43,649 bases of DNA from Hyphomicrobiales bacterium (lineage in GTDB: Bacteria; Pseudomonadota; Alphaproteobacteria; Rhizobiales; JACESI01). The stretch covers positions 1 to 43,649 of the forward strand of contig JACESI010000014.1 of NCBI GenBank assembly GCA_013911885.1, in the 5' to 3' direction. Positions 25,204 to 34,721 of this stretch are shown here, piece by piece (positions within the stretch are counted from its first letter, which is position 1; each line of letters opens with the position of its first letter). The position numbers were made by a program, and so were the translations under genes. The notes under the pieces are model-generated. The model had not been told where the DNA came from, ran no database searches, and worked only from the letters and a program-made list of their open reading frames with translations.

Positions 25204-25258
25204 AACGGCACCCTCCTCCCTATCTTGATGGTCGGGGAAAACATCGAACACATTAAAT

Positions 25259-25283
25259 GGTCCGGGCGCCAGGCATCCGGACC
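25259..25283 (+). terminator. Hairpin after asd
   Basis: ggtccgg (25259-25265) and ccggacc (25277-25283) form a perfect 7-bp stem with an 11-nt loop 56 bases past asd. Only TT-A-T follows, so it is at best a weak intrinsic terminator. Confidence 0.4.
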
Positions 25284-25316
25284 TTATGCTTCATGACCGG
25301 ATGGAGCCGTTAAAAC

Positions 25317-25342
25317 GCCGATCTGACTGGCCGATCTGACTG
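25317..25342. repeat. Perfect 13-bp tandem duplication
   Basis: gccgatctgactg occurs twice back to back (25317-25329 and 25330-25342) in the space between convergent asd and the NTF2-like gene. No function is visible. Confidence 0.8.
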
Positions 25343-25357
25343 AATGAGCTCGGTGCT

Positions 25358-25807
25358 CTAGAAGCCATCACATTGATCGCCCTTGCTTTCCTGCTTCACG
25401 CCGGTGATGCGGGCATTGGCAAGGCCGATAATCTCTTCGGCCATGAAATTGTTTTCCGGGAAGCGGTAACAAACCCGCGTCGTCATGCTGGATGCGTTCT
25501 GTCCGGTAATCTTGTATTCGATCGCGCCGCCGTCAATGGCACCGACCCATTCCGCCATGGAATCGATGAATTCGGCCCGGTTCTGTGACACCGCGAGATC
25601 AACGATCTCAAATTGAAACGGATGCGCGTCCTCGGGCGCCATAAGGCTCTCGAGGGTTTCGATATTCGCAGCCTCCAGTGCCTTGTACCATGCAGCGAGC
25701 GTTGCCTCCGAAGCACCCGCCCCCTGGGCATGGGCCACACCGGGGCTTAAGGCGAGGCCTAAGCTGAGGCTCACCCCGAGTCCGAGGCAGACCAGCATTT
25801 TTTGCAT
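25358..25807 (-). CDS. Secreted NTF2-like (SnoaL-fold) protein of unknown function
   Basis: A 149-residue exported protein. The signal peptide MQKMLVCLGLGVSLSLGLAL continues to VAHA; then TLAAWYKALEAANIETLESLM and EFIDSMAEWVGAIDGG, ending in beta strands (GAIEYKITGQ, TTRVCYRFPE). The helix-helix-strand order is that of NTF2-like folds. Two Cys (in VCYRF and QCDGF) may form a disulfide in the periplasm. The ATG at 25807 has a strong AAGGAGAA before it. It is the last minus-strand gene after the carbonic anhydrase, 51 bases away. Confidence 0.7.
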   Translation of the reverse strand: MQKMLVCLGLGVSLSLGLALSPGVAHAQGAGASEATLAAWYKALEAANIETLESLMAPEDAHPFQFEIVDLAVSQNRAEFIDSMAEWVGAIDGGAIEYKITGQNASSMTTRVCYRFPENNFMAEEIIGLANARITGVKQESKGDQCDGF

Positions 25808-25858
25808 TGCGCGTTCTCCTTCAGAATTGGCCCGCTGGCAAGCCGGGGGCAACTGTTC

Positions 25859-26521
25859 TCATGCCGGTGAAAACAGGCCGGTTTCCGGATCAAGAATGAA
25901 CAATTCCCCGCTAGAAATATCAAACCACGCTCCGTGCAGCGCGAGTTTGCCACGTTCGACCTGAATGCGCACGCACGGAAAGGACAGAAGATTCTGAATC
26001 GAGTTGCGGATTCCCGCCTCTTCAAGCGCGCGCCTGCGGGCTGCAAAATCAGCACTATCCTCGCAGATCAACATCTTGTGCGCCGGCTCGAGAAGGCTCA
26101 TCCAGCGGCCGATGAAATCGCCGGGAGACAGAGGCTCGGTCTCAACAATCCCCTCCTGCTGAACCAGAAAGGCCTGAACCCCGCCGCAACGGCCATGCCC
26201 CATGACCACGATATGCTCGACCTTGAGCGCCTGCACCGCAAATTCGAGTGCGGCGGAGGTACTGTGCAGGCCGTCATCCGTCTCATAGGGCGGCACGATA
26301 TTCGCGACATTGCGCACCACGAAGAGTTCGCCCGGGGCCGCATTGAAAATTGTCTCCGGTCCGGACCGGCTGTCGCAGCACGCGACAATCATGGTTTTCG
26401 GCTTCTGGCCGAGTTCTGCAAGGACTTCGTAACGCCGACGCTCTTCGAGTAATCGACCATCGCGAAAGGCTTTATACCCCTCGCTCAGATTGGTCGGAAA
26501 TTGGTTGGTCATCTTCAGCAT
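25859..26521 (-). CDS. Beta-class carbonic anhydrase
   Basis: Interconverts CO2 and bicarbonate, feeding carboxylases. The 220-residue protein has the beta-class zinc site: Cys49-x-Asp-x-Arg region in ACCDSR, and His109-x-x-Cys112 in MGHGRCGG. ETIFNAAPGELFVVRNVAN and TSAALEFAVQAL are further family segments. The ATG at 26521 follows AAAGGAGAGG; the open frame reaches 26578 but lacks a site there. It is transcribed with the DUF429 gene upstream, 90 bases away. Confidence 0.96.
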   Translation of the reverse strand: MLKMTNQFPTNLSEGYKAFRDGRLLEERRRYEVLAELGQKPKTMIVACCDSRSGPETIFNAAPGELFVVRNVANIVPPYETDDGLHSTSAALEFAVQALKVEHIVVMGHGRCGGVQAFLVQQEGIVETEPLSPGDFIGRWMSLLEPAHKMLICEDSADFAARRRALEEAGIRNSIQNLLSFPCVRIQVERGKLALHGAWFDISSGELFILDPETGLFSPA

Positions 26522-26611
26522 CGACCTCTCCTTTACACACACAAACAATCGCCTATATTTCAGACCTGTTTCGCACATGCAACAGGGTGCAGACCGGATT
26601 CTGCTCGATCT

Positions 26612-27346
26612 TTAAGCCCAAATTGCGACCCGCAAGCCCTTTGCATCGCGCGCAAAATCGCTGGGAAAGGGTTGAAGCAACCCGTGAAGCGCCCGTCGTG
26701 CCATAACGGTGGCGGCGCAGGCGTCGAAGAAATCATCCATCGCCGCGCCGCGCGACCGCTTCACATCCAGGAAAACCCGGTCAAGAAAGCCCGCTCTAAA
26801 GCCATTTGCCAAAAGCAGTTGCCGACGTTCGGCCATGCCATCCGGGTTGACCCGGCTCCGGATTTTTTTTGCGGTCAAAAGGGCCCGTTCGCCATTCATC
26901 CGCCAGAAGGCAAGCTCGGGATGAACCTCATGCACCCTTGCCTCGAGTACCGGGCTCATCAGGCGGTCAATCTCGAGGATTTTCGGGAAGATGTTGAAGC
27001 TCTGTTTCGAAATCCTGCGTGGTGGCGCCGATCGTTCAAGGGCAATCGCACAGGCTTTTCGGTAATCCGGCTCCTCGACCGCTGCACGGGCGGGGATCGA
27101 AAAGACGCTCGACTGTCGCTTGCCGAGAAGCGGCCGCACGGCTTGCTCCGGCCCGCGCCCGGATCCGGCAATGACATCGGGCAATCCGATCGGCATGTCG
27201 ACCGCGATGATCGCGAAATCATCCGGATGCGCGATCACGTCGCTGAAATGATGGAAGAACAGGATTTCCGGATCCTGCCCATCCGCGCCCTGCGCCACGC
27301 CAATCCAGCCGGAGGGACAACCATCAATGCCGATCACCCGCCTCAA
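26612..27346 (-). CDS. DUF429 domain-containing protein
   Basis: A 244-residue protein of the DUF429 family, which has an RNase H-like fold and no known activity. Marks are the N-terminal RVIGIDGCPSGWIGV, IIAVDMPIGLPDV, the region KRQSSVFSIPARAA, VHEVHPELAFWRMNG, and DDFFDACAATVMARRAL. Asp residues in the first, second and last of these could bind metal. Translation seems to start at TTG 27346, with GAGG five bases upstream; a GTG three codons later is possible. It begins 7 bases after pdxY, so the two are coupled. Confidence 0.85.
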   Translation of the reverse strand: MRRVIGIDGCPSGWIGVAQGADGQDPEILFFHHFSDVIAHPDDFAIIAVDMPIGLPDVIAGSGRGPEQAVRPLLGKRQSSVFSIPARAAVEEPDYRKACAIALERSAPPRRISKQSFNIFPKILEIDRLMSPVLEARVHEVHPELAFWRMNGERALLTAKKIRSRVNPDGMAERRQLLLANGFRAGFLDRVFLDVKRSRGAAMDDFFDACAATVMARRALHGLLQPFPSDFARDAKGLRVAIWA

Positions 27347-27353
27347 GTCAGCC

Positions 27354-28289
27354 TCACTGGAGCGGTATCGGCTTGGCGACCATGCCCTTGCGGGTTAACG
27401 CCGGCGCACCGATCCGGCGCAGCGTCACCATCGCCATCGGCGTTTCAAGCCGCGCCTGCTCTTCGATCAGGCAGAGTTCATCCGCACCGCGCCTGACGGA
27501 TTGCGCTATAATCTCGAAGACAGACGCGGTTGAAAGCTGCAAGGCACGCTCAGGCGCAGCCCCTTCGAGAAGACGCGCCATAAGAAGCCCGGAGAAAAGA
27601 TCACCCGGCCCGTTCGGCACCTGGTCGAAACTGCGATGCTCGGCGAGATAGCCGGCATCCGCTGAGCGATCATAAAGCAGCGTCGCCTGCGCATTCTTCA
27701 TCATCGCAAAGGCGGACGTGACCGCGACCAGACGCGGGGCAAGCTTCCTTGCGCAGGTCACGATCATCTCATTGCTGTCCAGAAGGTGAGCCTCCTCAGC
27801 CTTCACAGCCCTTTGGGACGCCCCGCCCGTGAGCCAGGCAAATTCATGGCGGTTCGGCGTGATGATATCGGCAAGCGGCAGCAATTCGTCACGGATGGCG
27901 ACGGCGGTTTCCTCGGGCACATATAGCCCCGCCTCATCGCCGATCACGGGATCACAGCAATAAAGCAGACCGGGGTTTTTTGCCTTGAGTGCCAAGATAA
28001 GCCGTGCAATCGCCCCGGCCTGTCTTGCGTGGCCGAGATAGCCGGTAATGACGCCGCCGAGTTCCGCGAGCCAGGGCTTGCCGATGAGATCCTCAATCAG
28101 CGCGGAAAAATCCTCCGCCGGGGCTACGATTCTCGTCCCGCGTCCATGGCCCGGATGATAGGGCAACAGGATGGTCGGCAAAATCCATGCCGGGTGGCCG
28201 AGCCGTTCCAGCGCAAAGCCACAGGCCCGCGCACCGACCCGGCCCCGCACGACCTGACTTGTGATCACAAGAACGGGCGCCTTCTGCAC
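27354..28289 (-). CDS. pdxY: Pyridoxal kinase
   Basis: Phosphorylates pyridoxal to pyridoxal phosphate in the salvage route. The protein shows the ribokinase-like features: VITSQVVRGRVGARACGFAL, VITGYLGHARQAGA, YCCDPVIGDEAGLYVPEE, ITPNRHEFAWLTG, and the ATP/anion-hole segment QVPNGPGDLFSGLLMARLLEG with its catalytic Asp. Two GTG starts are possible; I use 28289 because AAAGGG lies eight bases before it, but 28295 (two residues longer) is open too. Head of a minus-strand group with DUF429 and carbonic anhydrase genes. Confidence 0.93.
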   Translation of the reverse strand: MQKAPVLVITSQVVRGRVGARACGFALERLGHPAWILPTILLPYHPGHGRGTRIVAPAEDFSALIEDLIGKPWLAELGGVITGYLGHARQAGAIARLILALKAKNPGLLYCCDPVIGDEAGLYVPEETAVAIRDELLPLADIITPNRHEFAWLTGGASQRAVKAEEAHLLDSNEMIVTCARKLAPRLVAVTSAFAMMKNAQATLLYDRSADAGYLAEHRSFDQVPNGPGDLFSGLLMARLLEGAAPERALQLSTASVFEIIAQSVRRGADELCLIEEQARLETPMAMVTLRRIGAPALTRKGMVAKPIPLQ

Positions 28290-28350
28290 AATCACGACCC
28301 TTTCACGCTAGGAGCGCCTCCGCCCAGACACACTGCCACGACCAGAACAG

Positions 28351-28370
28351 GCCAGAGCGGGCCAGAGCGG
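28351..28370. repeat. Perfect 10-bp tandem duplication upstream of pdxY
   Basis: gccagagcgg occurs twice in direct succession (28351-28360 and 28361-28370), followed by a degenerate third copy, in the divergent space between pdxY and the DUF1737 gene. It could be an operator, but nothing else supports that. Confidence 0.6.
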
Positions 28371-28536
28371 GCGAGCGCGAGAGACAGGCCACACTATATG
28401 ATCCGATCACTTTGGATTGAAAAGTGCCAAATCCGCTTTCGCCCGCAAAGCAGACAAGAAATCACGCGGGAAGCCTTGCAAAGATGCATATCTGTTAACA
28501 TCTTACACTGCATCAACGTTTACGGGACCCACTGTC

Positions 28537-28740
28537 ATGAAACTCTACCGCCTGCTCACCGGTACCGATGATTCGGCCTTTTGCCACAAGGTCACCGCCG
28601 CCCTCAACAAGGGCTGGGAACTGAAGGGGGCGGCGTCTGTAGCGGTGAGGCCGGATGGGAGCGTTGTCTGCGCACAGGTGGTGATCAAAAAGGTGAACGG
28701 TGTCACCTACACACCGGATATCAAGCTTTCAGATTATTGA
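28537..28740 (+). CDS. DUF1737 domain-containing protein
   Basis: A 67-residue cytoplasmic protein of the DUF1737 family, function unknown. It has the family pattern LYRLLTGTDDSAFCHKVTAA, LNKGWELKG, and VVCAQVVIKKV. The ATG at 28537 gives exactly the family length; the frame is open upstream but not family-like. It is divergent from pdxY and lies 354 bases before sdhC. Confidence 0.85.
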   Translation: MKLYRLLTGTDDSAFCHKVTAALNKGWELKGAASVAVRPDGSVVCAQVVIKKVNGVTYTPDIKLSDY

Positions 28741-29094
28741 TCGCTGCTTTCCGTCTTCTCCTGTGCCCCGTTCTTTTCGTGTGCCCCGGTGGCCATCCCT
28801 ATCTTGCCCATGCGGAACGGCGCCCCTTCGATGGCGCGTAAAGTGATGCAGCAAAGCAGATTTTACTGAATTACGGCTTTGACCTCATCTACGGGGAGCG
28901 TTAGAAGGAAATGGTGCCGTTCGCGGCGCGAGGAAGCTTTCGATTCATGGCCTTTGCAAATTGACCGTCATAAGGGTGTTCTCTGCACGCGATGGCGTTC
29001 TGCGGCGGAAACGAAAGAACTTTGGGGCCTGAAGCATTCGCATTACCGCGCAATTCTCAACGAACTGGCAATTCTCAACGAAGTGAATGATCCG
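28741..29094. other. Region upstream of sdhC
   Basis: 354 bases. A short 34-codon TTG frame at 28737-28841 overlaps the DUF1737 stop and is hydrophobic at its start, but has no further support. The plus frame that continues into sdhC is open from 28879 and is not SdhC-like before residue M at 29095. The segment should contain the sdh promoter. A tandem 18-bp repeat just before sdhC is listed separately. Confidence 0.55.
29050..29085. repeat. 18-bp tandem repeat immediately upstream of sdhC
   Basis: Two adjacent copies of gcaattctcaacgaa plus three more bases (ctg or gtg) lie at 29050-29067 and 29068-29085, ending 9 bases before the sdhC ATG. They overlap the place where a ribosome site should be. 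Candidate binding site for a regulator or small RNA. Confidence 0.7.
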
Positions 29095-29493
29095 ATGAAA
29101 AGTATCGACGCCAAAGACAAACGTCCACTGTCGCCGCATTTGCAGATCTATCGACCGATCCCGACCATGGTCATGTCGATCATGCATCGCATAACCGGCG
29201 CAGCACTTTATGTCGGCACGCTGCTTCTTGCCTGGTGGCTGATCGCACTTTCGAGCGGTGAGCCCTATTTCAATTTCGTCAACGGATTCTTCGGCAGTTT
29301 CCTCGGCCTTCTCATTCTTTTTGGCTACACATGGGCGCTCATTCACCATGCGCTGGGGGGTATCCGCCATTTCATCTGGGATCTTGGCCATGGTTTTGAG
29401 CCAAAATTCGCGACCCGGATGGCCTATGCGACCGCCATCGGCTCGGTATCCCTGACGGGACTTCTCTGGATCATCGGTTTCGCGGCAGCTTAA
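29095..29493 (+). CDS. sdhC: Succinate dehydrogenase cytochrome b556 subunit
   Basis: One of two membrane anchors of complex II, carrying haem b and part of the quinone site. The 132-residue protein starts [20 protein letters not shown], has three membrane helices (about 30-52, 66-88, 107-130), SIMHRITG with the quinone-site Ser and Arg, and HALGGIRH whose first His (His85) matches the haem ligand of E. coli SdhC. The start at 29095 gives the family length. First gene of sdhCDAB. Confidence 0.96.
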   Translation: MKSIDAKDKRPLSPHLQIYRPIPTMVMSIMHRITGAALYVGTLLLAWWLIALSSGEPYFNFVNGFFGSFLGLLILFGYTWALIHHALGGIRHFIWDLGHGFEPKFATRMAYATAIGSVSLTGLLWIIGFAAA

Positions 29494-29504
29494 GGAGCAT
29501 GGCC

Positions 29505-29879
29505 ATGAGCATGAAAACCCCTCTCGGCAAAGCCCGCGGCCTCGGTTCAGCGAAGGATGGCACAGACCATTTCTGGAAACAGCGCGTCTCCGCCGTCTCG
29601 ACATTGTTGCTCGCAATCGTCTTCGTTGTGCTGATGGTGCGGCTGAGTGGCGCAGGCTATTCGACGATTGTGGACACAATGTCATCTCCCCTTGTCGCGG
29701 TTTTCTTTCTACTTTTCGTCCTGAGTGGTCTCTTTCACATGCGTTTGGGTATGCAGGTGATCATTGAAGACTATATATCGAACGAAACTGCAAAAATCCT
29801 CGCGCTGATGGCCAATACATTCTTTGCCATCCTCGTCGGGGGACTATGCGTCTTTTCCATTCTGAAGCTCGCGCTTTAG
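29505..29879 (+). CDS. sdhD: Succinate dehydrogenase membrane anchor subunit
   Basis: Second membrane anchor of complex II. The 124-residue protein begins [19 protein letters not shown], then [12 protein letters not shown] and three membrane helices. [15 protein letters not shown] holds the conserved His and the Asp-Tyr pair near the quinone and haem. ATG at 29505 is chosen because AAGGAG lies seven bases before it; the ATG at 29499 is too close to the site. Eleven bases after sdhC. Confidence 0.95.
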   Translation: MSMKTPLGKARGLGSAKDGTDHFWKQRVSAVSTLLLAIVFVVLMVRLSGAGYSTIVDTMSSPLVAVFFLLFVLSGLFHMRLGMQVIIEDYISNETAKILALMANTFFAILVGGLCVFSILKLAL

Positions 29880-29914
29880 TACCCGACCCTTTTCGCCCAA
29901 TCCGGGAGCAACCG

Positions 29915-31744
29915 ATGTCTGAGCCCTCCGCACGAGCCAAGGTCAACGTCAATGGCCGCGCTTATTCCTTTATCGATCACACCTTTGATGTGGTGGTCGT
30001 CGGCGCTGGCGGCGCCGGCCTGCGGGCAGCGCTTGGCGCGGCCAAATCCGGCCTCAAGACCGCCTGTATCTCGAAGGTCTTCCCGACCCGCTCACACACG
30101 GTCGCGGCGCAGGGCGGTATTTCCGCCTCCCTCGGCAATATGGGCGAGGATGACTGGCGCTGGCACATGTACGATACCGTCAAGGGGTCGGACTGGCTCG
30201 GCGATCAGGACGCCATCGAATATCTCTGCCGCGAGGCACCGCAGGCGGTCTATGAGCTTGAGCATTTCGGCGTGCCATTCTCACGCACCGAAGAGGGCAA
30301 GATCTATCAGCGTCCCTTTGGCGGCATGACCACGAAATTCGGCGAGGGTCCGGCCGCCCAGCGCACCTGTGCTGCCGCCGACCGCACCGGCCACGCCATT
30401 CTGCACACGCTCTATGGCCAGTCGCTGCGCTATGCCACCGAATTCTTCATCGAATTCTTCGCCATCGACCTGATCATGGAAGACGGTGCCTGCCGCGGTT
30501 GCATCGCTCTCGAGATGGAAACCGGCCTTTTGCACCGCTTCCGGGCGAAAACGACAATTCTTGCAACCGGCGGCTATGGCCGTGCCTATTTTTCAGCCAC
30601 ATCCGCCCACACCTGCACCGGGGACGGCAATGCCATGGTGCTGCGCGCCGGATTGCCGCTTCAGGACATGGAATTCGTGCAATTCCACCCGACCGGCATT
30701 TATGGCGCGGGCTGCCTCATCACCGAGGGTTCACGCGGCGAGGGCGGCTATCTCACCAATTCCGAGGGTGAGCGCTTCATGGAACGCTACGCGCCGAGCG
30801 CAAAGGACCTTGCCTCGCGCGATGTCGTCTCCCGCTCGATGACAATGGAAATCCGCGAGGGCCGCGGCGTCGGCGCGAAGAAAGACCACATCTATCTTCA
30901 TCTCGACCATCTCGACCCCGCACTCCTGCACGAACGCCTGCCGGGCATTTCGGAATCAGCACGGATTTTCGCGGGCGTCGATGTCACGCGCGAGCCCATC
31001 CCGGTAATCCCGACCGTCCACTACAATATGGGCGGTATTCCGACCAATTTTCACGGCGAAGTTCTGACCAAGATCGATGGCGATCCGGATTGCACCGTGC
31101 CGGGCCTGATGGCCATCGGTGAGGCCGCCTGCGTCTCCGTCCATGGCGCGAACCGGCTCGGATCGAATTCGCTGATCGACCTTGTCGTCTTTGGCCGCGC
31201 GGCGGGTCTGCGCTGCGCCGAGACAATCAGGCCCGGTGAAAAACAGGCCGAACTGCCCGCCGACGCCGGAACCTATGCGGTCGAGCGGCTCGACCATTTC
31301 CGCTATGCCAACGGCTCAACATCGACCGCAGAACTGCGCGCCGCGATGCAGGAGACCATGCAATCGAACTGCGCTGTGTTCCGCACAACGGACATTCTCG
31401 ATGAGGGCCATGAGAAGATCCATAAGGTCTGGAATTCGACCGACGATATCAAGGTCACCGACCGTTCCCTGATCTGGAATTCCGATCTGATCGAGACCAT
31501 GGAATATGACAATCTGATTTGCCAGGCCGTCGTCACCATGGATTCGGCGCAAAACCGCAAGGAAAGCCGCGGTGCCCACGCGCATGAGGACTTCCCCGAG
31601 CGCGACGACAAGAACTGGATGCACCACACCTTGACTTTCGTCGACACGGAAAAGAAGCAGGTGATGCTCGAAAAGCGCCCGGTCCACACCTACACCCTGT
31701 CCAACGAAATCGCCTACATCCAGCCAAAAGCGCGCGTTTACTGA
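29915..31744 (+). CDS. sdhA: Succinate dehydrogenase flavoprotein subunit
   Basis: Catalytic subunit that oxidises succinate to fumarate. The 609-residue protein has the FAD motif [27 protein letters not shown] with the His that binds FAD covalently, [30 protein letters not shown], and [19 protein letters not shown], as well as the C-terminal helical domain and [10 protein letters not shown]. The start at 29915 follows GGGAG. It lies 35 bases after sdhD. Confidence 0.99.
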   Translation: MSEPSARAKVNVNGRAYSFIDHTFDVVVVGAGGAGLRAALGAAKSGLKTACISKVFPTRSHTVAAQGGISASLGNMGEDDWRWHMYDTVKGSDWLGDQDAIEYLCREAPQAVYELEHFGVPFSRTEEGKIYQRPFGGMTTKFGEGPAAQRTCAAADRTGHAILHTLYGQSLRYATEFFIEFFAIDLIMEDGACRGCIALEMETGLLHRFRAKTTILATGGYGRAYFSATSAHTCTGDGNAMVLRAGLPLQDMEFVQFHPTGIYGAGCLITEGSRGEGGYLTNSEGERFMERYAPSAKDLASRDVVSRSMTMEIREGRGVGAKKDHIYLHLDHLDPALLHERLPGISESARIFAGVDVTREPIPVIPTVHYNMGGIPTNFHGEVLTKIDGDPDCTVPGLMAIGEAACVSVHGANRLGSNSLIDLVVFGRAAGLRCAETIRPGEKQAELPADAGTYAVERLDHFRYANGSTSTAELRAAMQETMQSNCAVFRTTDILDEGHEKIHKVWNSTDDIKVTDRSLIWNSDLIETMEYDNLICQAVVTMDSAQNRKESRGAHAHEDFPERDDKNWMHHTLTFVDTEKKQVMLEKRPVHTYTLSNEIAYIQPKARVY

Positions 31745-31781
31745 TCCCTCGCGCCCGTAACGGCATCCTGAAGAGAGTATT

Positions 31782-32564
31782 ATGGTTCAACTGACGCTTC
31801 CAAAAAATTCCACCATGTCGGCAGGCAAGACCTGGCCAAAGCCGACCGGTTCAACCAGGCTGACCGAGTTCCGCATCTACCGCTGGAACCCCGACGACGG
31901 CAGCAATCCGACGATCGACACCTATTATGTCAACCGCGAGGATTGCGGCCCGATGGTGCTTGACGGTCTGATCTGGATCAAGAACACCGTCGATCCGACG
32001 CTGACCTTTCGCCGGTCATGCCGCGAGGGCATTTGCGGCTCCTGCGCGATGAATATTGATGGAACAAACACGCTCGCCTGCCTCAAGGGTATGGACGAGG
32101 TGATGGGCGATGTCGTCAAAATCTATCCGCTCCCGCATCTGCCGGTGGTGAAGGATCTCGTACCGGATCTCACGAATTTCTATGCTCAGCACCGATCGAT
32201 CGAGCCCTGGCTTCAAACCATGACGCCGCAGCCGGAGAAGGAATGGGGTCAGTCACGCAATGACCGGGAGAAGCTCGACGGGCTGTATGAGTGCATCCTG
32301 TGCGCTTGCTGCTCAACATCCTGCCCCTCCTACTGGTGGAATTCCGACCGTTATCTCGGCCCGGCGGTTCTGCTTCAGGCCTATCGCTGGCTGATCGACA
32401 GCCGCGACGAAGCGACCGGCGCCCGGCTCGACAATCTCGAGGATCCGTTCCGGCTCTATCGCTGCCACACGATCATGAATTGTGCCCAAACCTGCCCGAA
32501 GGGTCTGAACCCGGCCAAAGCCATCGCCGAGGTCAAAAAAATGATGGTTGAGCGGCGTATCTGA
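31782..32564 (+). CDS. sdhB: Succinate dehydrogenase iron-sulfur subunit
   Basis: Carries electrons from SdhA to quinone through three Fe-S clusters. The 260-residue protein shows the [2Fe-2S] ligands in CREGICGSC and the later Cys, the [4Fe-4S] set in [13 protein letters not shown], and the [3Fe-4S] ligands around [14 protein letters not shown]. Length is typical. It lies 37 bases after sdhA and ends the sdh operon; 176 bases then precede a DUF302 gene. Confidence 0.99.
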   Translation: MVQLTLPKNSTMSAGKTWPKPTGSTRLTEFRIYRWNPDDGSNPTIDTYYVNREDCGPMVLDGLIWIKNTVDPTLTFRRSCREGICGSCAMNIDGTNTLACLKGMDEVMGDVVKIYPLPHLPVVKDLVPDLTNFYAQHRSIEPWLQTMTPQPEKEWGQSRNDREKLDGLYECILCACCSTSCPSYWWNSDRYLGPAVLLQAYRWLIDSRDEATGARLDNLEDPFRLYRCHTIMNCAQTCPKGLNPAKAIAEVKKMMVERRI

Positions 32565-32740
32565 ACGCGCGTGTTCACCCTGGATATTGGTCTGTTTCGG
32601 GGTTTTGAACTATTGCGGGAAGAGCCTGCCTCTCTTTTCTGGTCGCGCAGCACAGGAGCCATTCGCTATAGTGGCCCTTGACTCGCGGTCGAAAGCAGCG
32701 TCTCCAATAGACAACTCAATGTAACAAACGGGAGGAAACC

Positions 32741-33181
32741 ATGCGATTTCTCAGTGCCTTTTTTGCTCTTTTTATGATAAGTGGCGTTGCTATGGCCGAA
32801 GAATGGATCACCAGGGAAAGCCCCCATGCCGTCAAGCAGACGGTCGATCAACTGACGGCGGCCATTGAGGGTGCCGGTGCCACTGTGGTTGCGGTAGTCG
32901 ATCATTCGGCAGCTGCAAAAAAGGCCGGGCTTGAACTCGCCCCGTCGACGCTCGTCATTTTTGGCAACCCGAAAATCGGCACGCCGATCATGCAGGACAA
33001 TATCCGCGCCGGGCTGGATCTGCCGATCCGCGTCCTCGTGTTCGAAGAAGGAGGCAAGACCATGGTCGGCTATCTCGATCCGGCGGTCCTTCAGACACGC
33101 TATGGCATCAAGGCGGACAACGAGGCTGTCAAAAAGATGACCGGCGCGCTCATGAAACTGACCGATGCCGCGATCAAATAG
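32741..33181 (+). CDS. Secreted DUF302 domain-containing protein
   Basis: A 146-residue exported protein. A signal peptide (MRFLSAFFALFMISGVAMA) is followed by a single DUF302 domain: SPHAVKQTVDQLTAAIEGAG, VVAVVDHSAAA with the conserved His, APSTLVIFGNPKIGTPIMQ, PIRVLVFEEGGKTMVGY, and a C-terminal helix. Function of the family is unresolved. A good GGGAGG ribosome site lies before the ATG. It is transcribed in the same direction as sdhCDAB but probably from its own promoter. Confidence 0.92.
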   Translation: MRFLSAFFALFMISGVAMAEEWITRESPHAVKQTVDQLTAAIEGAGATVVAVVDHSAAAKKAGLELAPSTLVIFGNPKIGTPIMQDNIRAGLDLPIRVLVFEEGGKTMVGYLDPAVLQTRYGIKADNEAVKKMTGALMKLTDAAIK

Positions 33182-33303
33182 GCAAAAGGGATTCCGCCTT
33201 GCGCCAGAGCGTTGCATATGCAACCTAGGCAACGTTTCAGCCGTCCCCCTCGGGTTGGCGGATAGAGCAAACCGGAAGCCTGATTTTTGAAGAGATGCAG
33301 CGC

Positions 33304-33918
33304 ATGAAAACCAACCGCAATCGAACCTTGATCTTCATTGCAGGATGTTTCTTGTCTGCCTGCGCGACGCAACCGCCACCACAGGCCCTGCGCCCGGCAC
33401 CGCTCAATCCCGTTCCGGTTGCTCCGGTTTCCTCATCCGCACTTCCGCCCGCAACTGTGGGTTCGGGATCTCTCGGTACAGTTCCGAGCGCGCCAGGACC
33501 CTACACCCCGCCCGTTCCAGGCGGACTGGCTGGTGGTCCATCTTCAGGCGATCTTCAGGCGATCCCGTCGCTTCCGAACCGTTCATCCGCCGGCGTCGCG
33601 CTGAGCGACAATGTCTCGGTCAGCCCCGATATCGACTTCAACCGCAATGCGGTGCTCGGTTCATGGAATGTCTCAGCCTCGGGCGATACCTGCGCGCTCA
33701 ATCTCAGCCTCACCACATGGACCGGCGGCTTCCGCGCATCGACCCGCAAATGCTCCAACGCCACCCTCGTCAGCATTGGCGCGTGGAACCAGGCTGACAA
33801 GCAGTTGACGCTTTTGAATGCCCAGGGTGGCACCGTTGCCCGGCTCGTCGCCTCCGGGCCAAACCGTTTTGACGGCACAACGGAATCCGGCGGCACCTCG
33901 ATCAGCGTTTTCCGCTAG
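33304..33918 (+). CDS. Omp19-like protease inhibitor lipoprotein (AprI/Inh family)
   Basis: A 204-residue lipoprotein. The signal ends in FLSAC with the lipidated Cys, followed by a Pro/Ala/Ser/Gly-rich linker (about 20-110) and a C-terminal AprI/Inh beta-barrel domain with VLGSWNVSASGDTCALNLSL, TTWTGGFRASTRKC, and SIGAWNQADKQLTLL. The two Cys of this domain can form the family's disulfide. Brucella Omp19, the best-known relative, inhibits proteases. The start at 33304 is preferred over 33295 because GAAGAG then has proper spacing. Confidence 0.88.
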   Translation: MKTNRNRTLIFIAGCFLSACATQPPPQALRPAPLNPVPVAPVSSSALPPATVGSGSLGTVPSAPGPYTPPVPGGLAGGPSSGDLQAIPSLPNRSSAGVALSDNVSVSPDIDFNRNAVLGSWNVSASGDTCALNLSLTTWTGGFRASTRKCSNATLVSIGAWNQADKQLTLLNAQGGTVARLVASGPNRFDGTTESGGTSISVFR

Positions 33919-34239
33919 AGAAAAAGCTTTTTGGTTGACCGGATAAAGAAAGACCGGCCTTTTCAGCACCGGTTTCAAGAGATTGTGCCCGAAATGACGT
34001 AAAAGCCGATCGTTGCCCGCGCGCGGATGGGTCGCGTTAACACAATGGTAACCACACTATAGAACCATTGAGGGATGTATCGGGGGCGCATTTCGCAAAT
34101 CGACGGACTGGCACCCATCAAGCGTTGAAACCAACAGAGAGAAAGACCGGCAAGGCAGGCGGACGCAAAGAACACGAACGAGGCATACGACCAAAGCGTC
34201 CCGCCCTCATGGCTTTTCTCGACAGAGAAAGGGTGCCCC
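33919..34239. other. Region between the Omp19-like gene and the small secreted protein
   Basis: 321 bases. Near the left end, aaaaagcttttt (33922-33933) is a short palindrome without loop. A possible promoter (ttaaca at 34037-34042 and tatagA at 34058-34063, 15-base spacer) could drive the gene at 34240. A minus-strand open frame crosses the region but overlaps the secreted-protein gene and has no ribosome site. Confidence 0.45.
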
Positions 34240-34572
34240 ATGCCTGCACGAGAACTTTCAATACGCATCACCGCCATCCTTCTGATCGCAAGCAGCCTTG
34301 GCCTTGCGGCAAGCCGACCGGTCGCGGCCGATCCCGCCGCATCGCGTTGCGGCCAGCACACCAAAATCGTCACCTTTCTCGAGAAACGCTATGGCGAAAC
34401 GCCGCGCGGCATCGGTCTTGTCTCGGACAAGGGCGTGATGCAGGTCTATGTTTCCGAGGAAAACGGAACCTGGACCATTCTCGTCACAAGCGCGGAGGGT
34501 CAGGCCTGCGTGATGGCCGCTGGCAAGGGCTGGGAAGATGTGAAACAGGAAGCCAGGGGCAAAAAGGTCTGA
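34240..34572 (+). CDS. Small secreted protein of unknown function
   Basis: A 110-residue protein with a signal peptide to about residue 31 (AILLIASSLGLAASRPVAAD). The mature part, about 80 residues, has Cys37 in SRCGQ and a second Cys in GQACVMAAG, suggesting a disulfide, and strands such as GVMQVYVSEENGTWTILVT. GAGAAAGGG precedes the ATG. I do not recognise a family. It lies 150 bases before zapE. Confidence 0.75.
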   Translation: MPARELSIRITAILLIASSLGLAASRPVAADPAASRCGQHTKIVTFLEKRYGETPRGIGLVSDKGVMQVYVSEENGTWTILVTSAEGQACVMAAGKGWEDVKQEARGKKV

Positions 34573-34721
34573 ACCGGCTCGAACGGATCCCGACATCGGT
34601 GAGGCCGGAGCAAAGCGTTCGAGCAACTTGTTTTTGTCAACGGAAGGCTTTATCGCTGCCTCGTCGCTCTCGCGCATTCTTTTGACGATCTCATTATCGG
34701 GCTCTTTCCGCCTTGCCAACG

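Noticed and set aside
28351..28370. CRISPR-like repeat
   Set aside because: Two adjacent 10-bp copies without spacers; a simple tandem duplication.
28737..28841. 34-codon TTG frame overlapping the DUF1737 stop, hydrophobic at its start
   Set aside because: TTG start, no ribosome site and no continuation; too little to call a gene.
33975..34373. 132-codon minus-strand frame with a hydrophobic segment
   Set aside because: No ribosome site, overlaps the start of the secreted-protein gene, and no family features; the hydrophobic stretch is probably accidental.
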